Source: Rhodococcus sovatensis (GTDB lineage Bacteria > Actinomycetota > Actinomycetes > Mycobacteriales > Mycobacteriaceae). From it: DNA of 64,000 bases. Both the position numbers and the translations under genes were made by a program. The stretch spans positions 1,922,001 to 1,986,000 of the forward strand of contig NZ_CP147846.1 of NCBI RefSeq assembly GCF_037327425.1. Reading direction: 5' to 3'. The notes under the pieces are model-generated. The model was not told the origin of the DNA and did no database searches. It saw only the letters and a program-made list of their open reading frames with translations. Shown piece by piece: positions 1 to 8,199 of the stretch (position 1 is the stretch's first letter; each line of letters opens with the position of its first letter).

Positions 1-432
1 AAGCTGCTCGACCTGCTTGTTGAACGGAGTGCCACCGACCGCTGCGCGAACGGTCAGCCCCTGAGCGCCTGCGTAGGGGGCCAGGGATTCGACGACCTGG
101 AACGCGAGTTCACGAGTCGGTACGAGAACGAGCGCACGAGGGCGTTTGGCTGCCGGGCGGTCAGTGTGCAAAGCCAAGCGAGCGAGGATCGGCAGGCCGA
201 AGGCCAGAGTCTTGCCGGACCCCGTCTGCGCGCGACCGAGGACGTTCTTGCCCGCGATGGCGTCGGGAAGCGCCTTCGCCTGGATGGGCGAAGGAACGGT
301 GATGGAATTTCGAGCCAATGCGGCGACGACCGGTTCTGGTAGACCGAGTTCGGCAAAGGTCACCACGGGCGAATCGCTTACGGCGTCCGTGGTGGCAGGG
401 GTGGATGTACTAGTCGAGACAGCGTGAGTCAC
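1..432 (-). CDS. DEAD-box RNA helicase, N-terminal part (runs off the window)
   Basis: ATP-dependent RNA helicase acting in RNA remodelling or decay in the cytoplasm. The visible 144 residues hold the Q motif (SPIQ near residues 48-51), Walker A/motif I AQTGSGKT at residues 68-75 and motif Ia PTRELA at 105-110, in the usual order. The start is a GTG at 432, chosen because a GGAGAGG-type ribosome site lies just upstream and the N-terminal low-complexity Ser/Thr stretch leads directly into the core. The C-terminal two thirds lie outside the window. Which DEAD-box subfamily it belongs to cannot be told from this piece. Confidence 0.9.
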   Translation of the reverse strand, partial: MTHAVSTSTSTPATTDAVSDSPVVTFAELGLPEPVVAALARNSITVPSPIQAKALPDAIAGKNVLGRAQTGSGKTLAFGLPILARLALHTDRPAAKRPRALVLVPTRELAFQVVESLAPYAGAQGLTVRAAVGGTPFNKQVEQL

Positions 433-695
433 GCAGTTGAACCTCTCCGGATTACGGGCACGCCACGAAGCTACAGCTGGGGAAACACCCGCGAGAGGGG
501 CACAAACAACAGCTAGAACACATATATGACGAGCCAGGGCACTGTCACCTGGCCATCCGTGCGCGTGGAAAACACTGCGCATAGTGGGGCTGTTTGTGCC
601 TTTTCGAATTTCTAGGCCGCAATGGCGACCGTGTTCGAGTGTACGTCACGAGGCTTCGATTCACCGCTTCGAACAGGTGTGAGCTGGCCTACTCG

Positions 696-1658
696 TCAGC
701 CGTGGCTCATCAGACGTTTCAGTTCTTCCAGCCACGGCATGGCGACGAAGATAGTGGGCACGACCAGAATTATCGCGGCCGCGCCGTACGCGGCGACACT
801 GGTTCGGAGATCGACGCGGGGACCGCTCAACCGCTGGACGCGGATCAGCGTGCTCGGCCCACCGGCGGCCAGCGCGCCTCGGGGTGCAGTCGAGCCTGCG
901 CAGGTGACCAATGCTCTGGCGAGAGGGGTCGGCCCGGTCACCTTGACTGCGGAATCGTCGGCTAGCAGCTCGACGAGAAGCTGCACGCTGCCCAGCGCCG
1001 ACTTGCTACGAACGATGCGAGGAAACGCTTCGTTCACCGCGGTGAACGCTTCGAGGACCAAGTCGTGTCGTGAGCGGAGATGAGAACGCTCGTGGCTGAG
1101 GATTGCTTTCAGCTCGGCGCGGCTGAGATTGGTCAGTACTCCTTCGCTCAGCACCACCCGTTGGCGCAGGCCCGGTAGGCAGTACGCAATGGGTTCGACT
1201 GCGTCGAGCACGCGTATGTCGGCGTCACGCACACCGGGGAACGGCCGGCCGGTGCTGCTGCTTCGGTCGAGTAGATCCACGAGCACACGGTGCCGTGCGC
1301 GTCGACGCCGCGTTCGTATCGCCACCTGGACGACGGAGAACATGAGTTTGGCGCCGATCCCGAGCGTGATGGCGAGCACGACCACGTACAAGATCCACAA
1401 CGGCAGACCGAGGGCCTCGATTTCGTCGGTCGGTGCCGTCGTCGGCTTTCCGTCCGGGCCTGGGACTAGCAACAGACCGCCGATTGCCAGACCGGAGCTG
1501 AACGCGGAGAACACAGCGGCGACAGCGATCGCCTGCCACAGCACGAGCGCCGCTCGAGGCGCACGATACGGCCAGGTGGCATGGCTCAGAACAGCAGGAA
1601 CTGGCCCCGTCAACAGCAGGGCAAGTACTGCGAATACCAGCGCTGTGGTGGAGTTCAT
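696..1658 (-). CDS. M56-family (BlaR1-like) membrane metallopeptidase
   Basis: Predicted integral-membrane zinc peptidase of 320 residues. Hydrophobic segments lie near residues 5-25, 40-65 and 85-110, followed by a cytoplasmic linker and the zinc site HERSH at 189-193 (HExxH type). A final membrane segment is near the C-terminus (AAAIILVVPTIFV). It lacks the extracellular penicillin-binding sensor domain of true BlaR1, so the signal it senses is unknown. It lies 24 bases downstream of the BlaI-type repressor on the same strand, the usual regulator/protease pair. M. tuberculosis Rv1845c-Rv1846c is the matching arrangement from memory. Confidence 0.87.
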   Translation of the reverse strand: MNSTTALVFAVLALLLTGPVPAVLSHATWPYRAPRAALVLWQAIAVAAVFSAFSSGLAIGGLLLVPGPDGKPTTAPTDEIEALGLPLWILYVVVLAITLGIGAKLMFSVVQVAIRTRRRRARHRVLVDLLDRSSSTGRPFPGVRDADIRVLDAVEPIAYCLPGLRQRVVLSEGVLTNLSRAELKAILSHERSHLRSRHDLVLEAFTAVNEAFPRIVRSKSALGSVQLLVELLADDSAVKVTGPTPLARALVTCAGSTAPRGALAAGGPSTLIRVQRLSGPRVDLRTSVAAYGAAAIILVVPTIFVAMPWLEELKRLMSHG

Positions 1659-1682
1659 TTCCTCACTAACCGCGGGCAGGAA

Positions 1683-2099
1683 TCAGTCGGATTGTCGATC
1701 TTCGTTCGGAGACGACGGGTGTCCGCCCGATTGTGCCACTTCCAAGGCTGCAAGAGCTTCTCGGAGCGCCGCAGCTTCGTCTGCACCCACCTGTCCGACG
1801 AAGTGGACCAGTGCGGCTGCGCGGCCTCCGGACTCCGGCGCCTGGGACAGCGCGTCGACCATCAGGCTCGCAACGAGTTCGTCGCGGCTGTGCAGCGGGA
1901 CGTACCGGTGCGCGCGATCGTCTCGCTGTTGAACGACGAGCTGCTTCTTGGCGAGCCGTTGGAGAACGGTCATAACTGTGGTGTACGCGAGTTCTCGATG
2001 GGCGGCGAGCGCCTCGTGGACCTGCCGCACCGTCTGTGGTTCCGAGGAATCCCACAGATGATCCATCACTGCACGCTCGAGTTCGCCTAGACCAGCCAT
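1683..2099 (-). CDS. BlaI/MecI/CopY-family transcriptional repressor
   Basis: DNA-binding repressor of 138 residues with the BlaI-type winged helix at the N-terminus: GELERAVMDHLW, then a recognition region with TTVMTVLQRLAKKQLV. The C-terminal half is the alpha-helical dimerisation region. The ATG at 2099 is preferred over an upstream ATG at 2129 because it begins the conserved domain (MAGLGELE) and leaves the palindrome at 2134-2152 outside the coding region. It is followed by the M56 peptidase gene, so the pair is probably autoregulated from the palindrome and released by proteolysis; that last step is inference. Confidence 0.9.
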   Translation of the reverse strand: MAGLGELERAVMDHLWDSSEPQTVRQVHEALAAHRELAYTTVMTVLQRLAKKQLVVQQRDDRAHRYVPLHSRDELVASLMVDALSQAPESGGRAAALVHFVGQVGADEAAALREALAALEVAQSGGHPSSPNEDRQSD

Positions 2100-2133
2100 T
2101 CCACCGAGTCTACGGCCAGTCCGACACAAATGC

Positions 2134-2152
2134 GTACTACTCCCGGTAGTAC
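2134..2152. promoter_or_regulatory. Palindromic BlaI-type operator
   Basis: Perfect inverted repeat GTACTAC - 5 bases - GTAGTAC located 34 bases upstream of the BlaI-family start codon. TACTAC/GTAGTA arms are the kind of site this repressor family binds. Autoregulation is inferred from position. Confidence 0.7.
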
Positions 2153-2292
2153 GGGCATCCTGGGCGTGTGGGATCGGTCATACACACCCGGAGGGTGACT
2201 TTGAGATCCAGATCGCACGCCTTGCATCGATCCGAGCGGTTCTGTGCATATTCTGCTTTCATGCCATTGCGAAGACGGTCGGGAGGTCACCG

Positions 2293-3594
2293 TTGAACTG
2301 GGTCGTGTCGCTGTCCCTGGTCAGTGATACGACCTCGTGGGTCACGGTGTTTCTCGGCCTGCTCGGCGCCATCTGGCTGGTGATCTGTTCGAAGCGCTGG
2401 TATCTGCTTCGGGCTCTGCCGATATGCATCGCGCTGGCAACTGTCCTCGCAATGGCCCTGTATTTCATCGTGGAAAAGGTGTGGCGGCCGTTTCCAGATC
2501 CCATCGAACCCGAAATTTATGCCTGGATCGGCGTTGCGCTCGGCGCAGTGGCGTTGGTCGTGCCGAGAGTGATGGCGTCCGGCCGCACCTTGACGAAGGT
2601 TGTTTCCGTCGTCGCAGCGATTCTGGTGGTGGTGGCCGCCTCGGCGCAGATAAACCTGGTGTTCTCGGCGTACCCGACGCTCGGCACGCTCGTCGGTGTC
2701 GAGGATGTCGATCGTGTCGACCTGGGTGAACTGCCGGGTCCGCAGTCCGACCCGGTGACGGGGGACCCCCTCGATTCCGCATGGTCAGCGCCGGAATCGA
2801 TGCCTACCGAGGGCAAATTGACCTCGGTTTCCATTCCACCGACGGCTTCGGGTTTCTCCGCTCGCCCGGCCGAGGTGTACCTCCCTCCGGCGTACTTCAC
2901 CGATCCCCGCCCATTACTACCGGTGCTCGTGTTGCTTGCCGGTCAGCCCGGCGAACCAGAAGACTGGCTGAACGGCGGCATGCTTGCCAACACCATGGAC
3001 GCATTCGCGCGTGATCACGCGGGCTTGGCCCCGGTAGTGGTCGTCGCGGACGGGACCGGGTCCACACTCGCAAATCCGCTCTGCGTGGACTCTCCGCTCG
3101 GCAACGTCGACACCTATCTGTCGAAGGACGTGCCGGACTGGATCAATTCGACCCTGCAGGTCAACCCGGACCGGCGGAGTTGGATCATCGGTGGGCTCTC
3201 CTACGGGGGGACCTGTTCCATTCAACTGGCCACCAACCACCCCGACGTCTACCCGACCTTCCTCGATCTATCGGGGCAGGCCGAGCCCACTCTCGGTGAT
3301 CGCGGACGCACGGTGGCGGACGCGTTCGGTGGCAACGACGCCGCTTTCGTCGCGGTCAACCCGATGGACCTGCTGAAAACGAAGAAGTACCCGAATTCGG
3401 GGGGTGCGTTCGTCGTCGGTGCGGACGACAACGACTACCGACCCGGCCAGCAGGCGATGTACAACGCCGCCAAGGCCGCCGGAATGGATGTGCGGTATCT
3501 CGAGGTACCAGGCGGACACAGTTTCGCTGTCTGGTCCGAGGGTCTGAAACAAGAATTGCCCTGGCTGATGCAGAGAGTGGGATTGATCTCGTGA
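2293..3594 (+). CDS. Membrane-anchored esterase (alpha/beta hydrolase, putative-esterase family)
   Basis: 433 residues. About four membrane segments occupy residues 1-130, then a secreted-side alpha/beta hydrolase domain of the D-esterase/antigen-85 type. The nucleophile elbow is GGLSYGG with Ser303, and a late GGHSF supplies the likely catalytic His near 409. The start is TTG at 2293, preceded by GGGAGG at six bases. The stop overlaps the next start (GTGA at 3591-3594), so the two genes are translationally coupled. In Corynebacterium an esterase gene is reported next to an aminoacyl-lipid synthase gene, so a role in removing or modifying aminoacylated lipids is a reasonable inference. Confidence 0.82.
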   Translation: MNWVVSLSLVSDTTSWVTVFLGLLGAIWLVICSKRWYLLRALPICIALATVLAMALYFIVEKVWRPFPDPIEPEIYAWIGVALGAVALVVPRVMASGRTLTKVVSVVAAILVVVAASAQINLVFSAYPTLGTLVGVEDVDRVDLGELPGPQSDPVTGDPLDSAWSAPESMPTEGKLTSVSIPPTASGFSARPAEVYLPPAYFTDPRPLLPVLVLLAGQPGEPEDWLNGGMLANTMDAFARDHAGLAPVVVVADGTGSTLANPLCVDSPLGNVDTYLSKDVPDWINSTLQVNPDRRSWIIGGLSYGGTCSIQLATNHPDVYPTFLDLSGQAEPTLGDRGRTVADAFGGNDAAFVAVNPMDLLKTKKYPNSGGAFVVGADDNDYRPGQQAMYNAAKAAGMDVRYLEVPGGHSFAVWSEGLKQELPWLMQRVGLIS

Positions 3595-6206
3595 ACGAGA
3601 CCGTCGAAGAAATTGCCCCGGTCGAGCCGTCCGAGCCATCGTGGTTCGACAAGCGGCGGGAGCGGATCGCCCACGGATGGCGCACAGCGGTTCGGCAGAT
3701 GGTGCGCTTGTGGTCGCTGATCGTGTTCGGGGTCAAGGGCGCACCGGTGAGCATAGGTTTGCTGATCCTTGTGCTTGGCCTCGGGATCCTCGCATTGGTA
3801 GTAGGTGGCGGCACTCTGCACCGCGAGTTCGCGCTCGGAATCATGCCGATCGAGGAACTTCGGCTGTGGACGGTCCTCACCGCCGGTCTCTTCGCGCCCG
3901 GTGTTCTCGGCTACGTGGTTTTCGTTCTCGCTGTGTTCGTGGCGGCGGCGCCGATCGAGCGCAGAATCGGATCTGCGAAGTTCGCGCTGTCGGCGGTACT
4001 TACCCAGGCACTCGGCGCGGTGCTCGGACTCGGCATCGCCGCACTGGCAAAATTGTTCGATGCCGATTGGGGATTTCGTCTGCACGTTGGAACCGCGATC
4101 GGACCGACGACCTGGATCGTCGGGGTGGTCATGGTGGCGAGCGCGCGAATGGATACGTTGTGGCGCCGAAGGATCCGGGTCGGGTTGCTCGCGCTGCTGA
4201 TCACCTCGGCGCTGTTCAGTGGGCATCTGCAGGATGTCGTCAGACTTGCTGCCGCAGTCGTAGGACTCCTTCTCGGCCCGACCATCGTCGGCCGGTCGGC
4301 CCGGGGACCGCGCTTGGCTGGAACGCAACGAGAGGGTCGTGTTCTGGTGGCACTCGTCGTTGCGGCGAGCGCTCTCGGACCGGTGCTGGCCGCGCTGAGC
4401 CCGGACGCGGTCGGTCCGTTCGCGGTTCTTCGAGATGTGGTGAGCGGCGTTCCGTATACAGCAGCGGAGGTTCGCGAAATCTGTGCGGATTCTGCAACTG
4501 ATCCCGAGTGCAGAACCGGTCTTCTCGAACTGCGATTGGGAGGCGTCGGACCGACGATCCTGTCGCTGATGCCGTCGATTCTCCTCCTGTTTCTGGCGGA
4601 TGGGTTGCGCCGCGGGCGCCGGTTCGCATGGGGCGCGACGGTTTTCGCACAGGTCGTGCTGCTCATCGTGTCGATCGCCAACTACGCCATCCGGTTCATC
4701 GAAGCAGGGGACGACGAATCCGTTTTCTACGGACTGGAATCGCCGACGGCGTATCGGACGATCGTGCCGTTCTTACTTCCACTCGCAGTCCTCGTCCTGC
4801 TCGTGCTGACCCGCAAGTACTTCGACGTAACGGCACCGCGAGGAACATATCGAAAGTTCTCGGCGTACGTCGCTGGATCGCTGGTGGGTCTCGGAGTCCT
4901 GTACGTGCTCGGTGGGCTTGTCGGGCGTGCAGGGTTCGATGAAGAGCCGACCGTTCTCGGTCTCGTGGCCGATTTTCCGCAACGCCTGATCCCGCCCGTG
5001 TATCTGCAGTGGCTCGAGCCCCGCTTTCTTCCCGACAGCATCTTCACGACTCTGCTGTTCGAGTGGACCGGCGTGATCTTCTGGGCTGCACTCTGTCTGT
5101 TGGTGCTGGGGACCTTCCTGACGCCGAATGCAGGCACCGACAGCGACGCCGCCGAACGCGCGCGCTCGGTACTGATGTCGAGCACGGGCAGTGCACTGTC
5201 GTGGATGACCACTTGGAAGGGCAACTCGTACTGGTTCTCGGCCGACGGCAGTAGCTTCGTCGCCTACCGAGTGATCTCAGGTGTGGCGCTCACAACCGGA
5301 GACCCGGTCGGTCCACGGGACCGACTGCGCGAGAACGTCGTCGACTTCGCCGAATTCGCTTCGGAGAACGGATGGATACCGTGTTTCTACTCGGTGACGC
5401 CCCAGGTCCGTGACATCACCGACAGTATCGGGTGGGGAGGTATTCAGGTCGGGGAGGAGACCGTTCTGGATTTGGAAAATCTGGCGTTCACCGGAAAACG
5501 CTTCCAAGACGTACGCACTGCGTTGAATCGAGCGAAGAAGGTCGGCATCGAAGCCGAATGGATCAAGTTCCCGGATGCGCCGCTTGCAATCACAGACCAG
5601 ATCACGGCGATTTCGGAAGAGTGGGTGGCCGACAAAGGGATGCCCGAGATGGGCTTCACGCTCGGCGGACTCGAGGAAGTCGACGACCCACAGGTCCGCT
5701 GCCTCGTAGCCATCGACGAACACCGAACCGTGCATGGGATCACATCGTGGATGCCAGTGTACGAAGACGGAGAGATCGTCGGCTGGACACTGGATTTCAT
5801 GCGACGTCGATCGGAGGGGTTCAGGCCGGCTATGGAGTTCCTGATCGCATCCGCTGCAATTCTCCTCAAGGACGAGGGAATCCGGTTCTTGAGTCTGTCC
5901 GGTGCTCCACTCGCCAAGGTGGACGACAGCGGCGCCGAATCAGATCCGACCGAGGAGGAGTTGACTTTTTCGCGGCTCTTGGACCGTTTGCTCGACGTAC
6001 TGGGCAAGACACTCGAACCCGTCTACGGCTTCCGGTCGTTGCTCGCATTCAAGTCGAAGTTCCAGCCGCGGTACGAACCGATGCACATGACCTTCGCGGA
6101 CCCTGCTGCATTGCCGAGCATCGGAAACGCTATCGGCCGCGCCTACCTTCCCGACGTCTCCATCGGACAGGGATACAGGTTGGTGCGCACCATGATCGAG
6201 CGCTAG
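3591..6206 (+). CDS. MprF-like aminoacyl-lipid synthase (rhomboid-like membrane part plus DUF2156 domain)
   Basis: 871 residues. The N-terminal half is polytopic (about 10-12 hydrophobic segments between residues 45 and 505), and its first part resembles a rhomboid-like fold. The C-terminal soluble part (about 520-871) is the DUF2156/GNAT-like domain that transfers an amino acid from aminoacyl-tRNA to a lipid (for example ...GNSYWFSADG..., FVAYRVISGVALTTGDPVGP). Such enzymes make lysyl- or alanyl-phosphatidylglycerol or alanyl-diacylglycerol; which amino acid and lipid are used here cannot be read from sequence. Start GTG at 3591 overlaps the esterase stop. It converges on the siderophore operon, with only two bases between stops. 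Confidence 0.83.
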   Translation: MNETVEEIAPVEPSEPSWFDKRRERIAHGWRTAVRQMVRLWSLIVFGVKGAPVSIGLLILVLGLGILALVVGGGTLHREFALGIMPIEELRLWTVLTAGLFAPGVLGYVVFVLAVFVAAAPIERRIGSAKFALSAVLTQALGAVLGLGIAALAKLFDADWGFRLHVGTAIGPTTWIVGVVMVASARMDTLWRRRIRVGLLALLITSALFSGHLQDVVRLAAAVVGLLLGPTIVGRSARGPRLAGTQREGRVLVALVVAASALGPVLAALSPDAVGPFAVLRDVVSGVPYTAAEVREICADSATDPECRTGLLELRLGGVGPTILSLMPSILLLFLADGLRRGRRFAWGATVFAQVVLLIVSIANYAIRFIEAGDDESVFYGLESPTAYRTIVPFLLPLAVLVLLVLTRKYFDVTAPRGTYRKFSAYVAGSLVGLGVLYVLGGLVGRAGFDEEPTVLGLVADFPQRLIPPVYLQWLEPRFLPDSIFTTLLFEWTGVIFWAALCLLVLGTFLTPNAGTDSDAAERARSVLMSSTGSALSWMTTWKGNSYWFSADGSSFVAYRVISGVALTTGDPVGPRDRLRENVVDFAEFASENGWIPCFYSVTPQVRDITDSIGWGGIQVGEETVLDLENLAFTGKRFQDVRTALNRAKKVGIEAEWIKFPDAPLAITDQITAISEEWVADKGMPEMGFTLGGLEEVDDPQVRCLVAIDEHRTVHGITSWMPVYEDGEIVGWTLDFMRRRSEGFRPAMEFLIASAAILLKDEGIRFLSLSGAPLAKVDDSGAESDPTEEELTFSRLLDRLLDVLGKTLEPVYGFRSLLAFKSKFQPRYEPMHMTFADPAALPSIGNAIGRAYLPDVSIGQGYRLVRTMIER

Positions 6207-6208
6207 CG

Positions 6209-7099
6209 CTACCTCGACTCAGCGCGAGCCCCGGGGGAGACCTCGACAGGGCCGCCGACTGCGCCGTAGACGTGTCGAGTGCCGATCGGAACGATCAACG
6301 GACGGTCGGAGACCGGGTCTGCGATGACGGTGGCCTCGAGTCCGAACACGTCCATCAACAGCTTCTCCGAAATCACGTCCTGCGGTCGGCCCGACTCCAC
6401 GATCTTGCCCTCCGACATCACAATCAGTTGATCGCTGTAGCGGACCGCCAGGTTGAGATCGTGCAAGACCATGATGACCGTTCGGCCCATTTCCTCGTGC
6501 AATCGATCGACCAGATCGAGAACCTCGACCGAGTGCGCCAGGTCCAGATAGGTGGTCGGCTCGTCGAGCAGGAGTATGTCTGTGCCCTGTGCCAGCGCCA
6601 TGGATATCCAGGCTCGCTGCCGCTGACCTCCGGAGAGTTCGTCGACCGGCCGGTCCGCGAGATCCTCGACACCGGTCAACTGCAGCGCACTCGCTACCTC
6701 GGACTCGTCGTCGGAACTCCATTGGCGGATCCACGACTGATGGGGGTGCCGGCCCCTCGACACGAGGTCGCCGACGGTCAATCCTTCGGGTGCGGTCGGG
6801 GCCTGCGGCAGCATTCCGAGCACTCGCGCCACCTCTTTCGTCCGCATCGACGAAATGGCTTTGCCGTCGAGAATCACCTTGCCGCCCTTGGGCTTGAGCA
6901 ATCGACCGAGTGCGCGGAGTAGTGTGCTCTTTCCGCAGCCGTTCGGCCCGATCACGGTCGTGATGACACCGGTGTGGACCTTCAAATCCAGGTTCTCGAC
7001 GATGATGCGGTCGCCGTAGCCCAGCGACAGGTCCTCGGCTATGAGACGAGACGGCTCTGTCCGCGCTTCTTCTGTCCGCGCTTCTTCTTTCAGTGTCAT
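6209..7099 (-). CDS. Siderophore ABC transporter ATP-binding protein (FepC type)
   Basis: Cytoplasmic ATPase that powers ferric-siderophore import. 296 residues with Walker A GPNGCGKST at 51-59, signature LSGGQRQ, Walker B ILLLDEPT and the switch His in VLHDLN. The N-terminal extension contains a short repeat (EEARTE twice). It is the third gene of a three-gene operon: its ATG at 7099 overlaps the stop of the upstream permease gene (ATGA). A substrate-binding lipoprotein is not encoded in this cluster, so it must be supplied from elsewhere. Confidence 0.93.
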   Translation of the reverse strand: MTLKEEARTEEARTEPSRLIAEDLSLGYGDRIIVENLDLKVHTGVITTVIGPNGCGKSTLLRALGRLLKPKGGKVILDGKAISSMRTKEVARVLGMLPQAPTAPEGLTVGDLVSRGRHPHQSWIRQWSSDDESEVASALQLTGVEDLADRPVDELSGGQRQRAWISMALAQGTDILLLDEPTTYLDLAHSVEVLDLVDRLHEEMGRTVIMVLHDLNLAVRYSDQLIVMSEGKIVESGRPQDVISEKLLMDVFGLEATVIADPVSDRPLIVPIGTRHVYGAVGGPVEVSPGARAESR

Positions 7100-8199
7100 G
7101 CGGAAACCTTTCGATTACTACGGACGAGCAGATAGAGAAGAAACGGTCCGCCCAGGGCAGAGGTCACGATTCCCACCGGCAACTCGACCGGGAGGATGGT
7201 CCGGGCAATGAGGTCGCTGCCGACGACGAGCAGTCCGCCCATGAGGGCGGATGCGATGATCGGCGGACCAGGAGTTCGCAAGAGGCGCAGCGCGATCTGC
7301 GGAGCTGCGAGCGCGACGAAACCGATCGGGCCGGCAGCAGCGGTGGCGATGGCGGCCAGGGCGACCGCCGCGAGCAGCAGTGATGCCTGCCCGTACTGCA
7401 GACGTACACCGAGCGAGCGGGCATTGTCGTCACCGAGTCTGAGCGCGCCGAGCGTGAAAGTGGAGACAACGGCAACTCCGCCGACCAGAACGAGAGCTAC
7501 GAGAACCGGCCATACGGTGTTCCAGTTGGCGCCGTTCAGAGAACCGGTCAGCCACAGTTGCGCTCGGGACACGTCATTGATGTCGGCACTGATCAGCAGC
7601 CAACCGATCACAGCCGTGAGCATGGCGTTGATCGCGATCCCGACGAGGATCAATCGGAACCCCTCGACGCCGCGCTTCCAGGCAAGCGCATAGATCAGCA
7701 CCGCGGTCACAATGCCACCGAGCAGAGCAGCGAGCGGGAGACCGAGGGTGGCGAGGATCCCGGCGAGCGAGCCGCCACCGAGCACGATCATCGCGACAGC
7801 CGCAGCGCTGGCTCCTGCGGTGATGCCGAGGATATCCGGGCTTGCCAGCGAGTTTCGGGAGATGGACTGAGTCACCGCACCGGAGATTCCGAGCGCCATC
7901 CCGACGAGCAGGCCCGTGAGAGATCGGGGAAGCCTCAGGTCCATCACGATGAACCGTTCTATCCGAGAACCGCCTCCGAAGAGCACCTCGGTCACCTCGC
8001 CGACCGACAGGGGGAAGTCACCACGTCCGATGTTGATGCAGACGACCAGGAAGAGTGCGATCAATGTGACTACGTTGATCAACACCATCAGGGGCCGCCT
8101 GACCAACGACACCGGACCGACCCGAAATGCCGGCCTCGACGGGACTCCATCATGGTGATCGCCCGGTGTCGATCTTGGCGCATCCACATTCGCGGTCAC
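7096..8199 (-). CDS. Siderophore ABC transporter permease, FecCD family (second permease)
   Basis: 367-residue polytopic inner-membrane permease of the FecCD/BtuC family with about ten hydrophobic segments and typical family stretches (LRLPRSLTGLLVGMALGISG; SLASPDILGITAGAS). The start is GTG at 8199, which overlaps the stop of the preceding permease (GTGA). The frame stays open much further upstream, but that part is antisense noise over the first permease. It pairs with the RDD-FecCD protein to form the heterodimeric channel, energised by the 6209-7099 ATPase. Confidence 0.92.
   Translation of the reverse strand: MTANVDAPRSTPGDHHDGVPSRPAFRVGPVSLVRRPLMVLINVVTLIALFLVVCINIGRGDFPLSVGEVTEVLFGGGSRIERFIVMDLRLPRSLTGLLVGMALGISGAVTQSISRNSLASPDILGITAGASAAAVAMIVLGGGSLAGILATLGLPLAALLGGIVTAVLIYALAWKRGVEGFRLILVGIAINAMLTAVIGWLLISADINDVSRAQLWLTGSLNGANWNTVWPVLVALVLVGGVAVVSTFTLGALRLGDDNARSLGVRLQYGQASLLLAAVALAAIATAAAGPIGFVALAAPQIALRLLRTPGPPIIASALMGGLLVVGSDLIARTILPVELPVGIVTSALGGPFLLYLLVRSNRKVSA

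Noticed and set aside
5432..6922. 496-residue plus-strand frame spanning the end of the MprF gene and the siderophore ATPase
   Set aside because: Arg-rich, crosses two well-supported genes in other frames, no recognisable motif.
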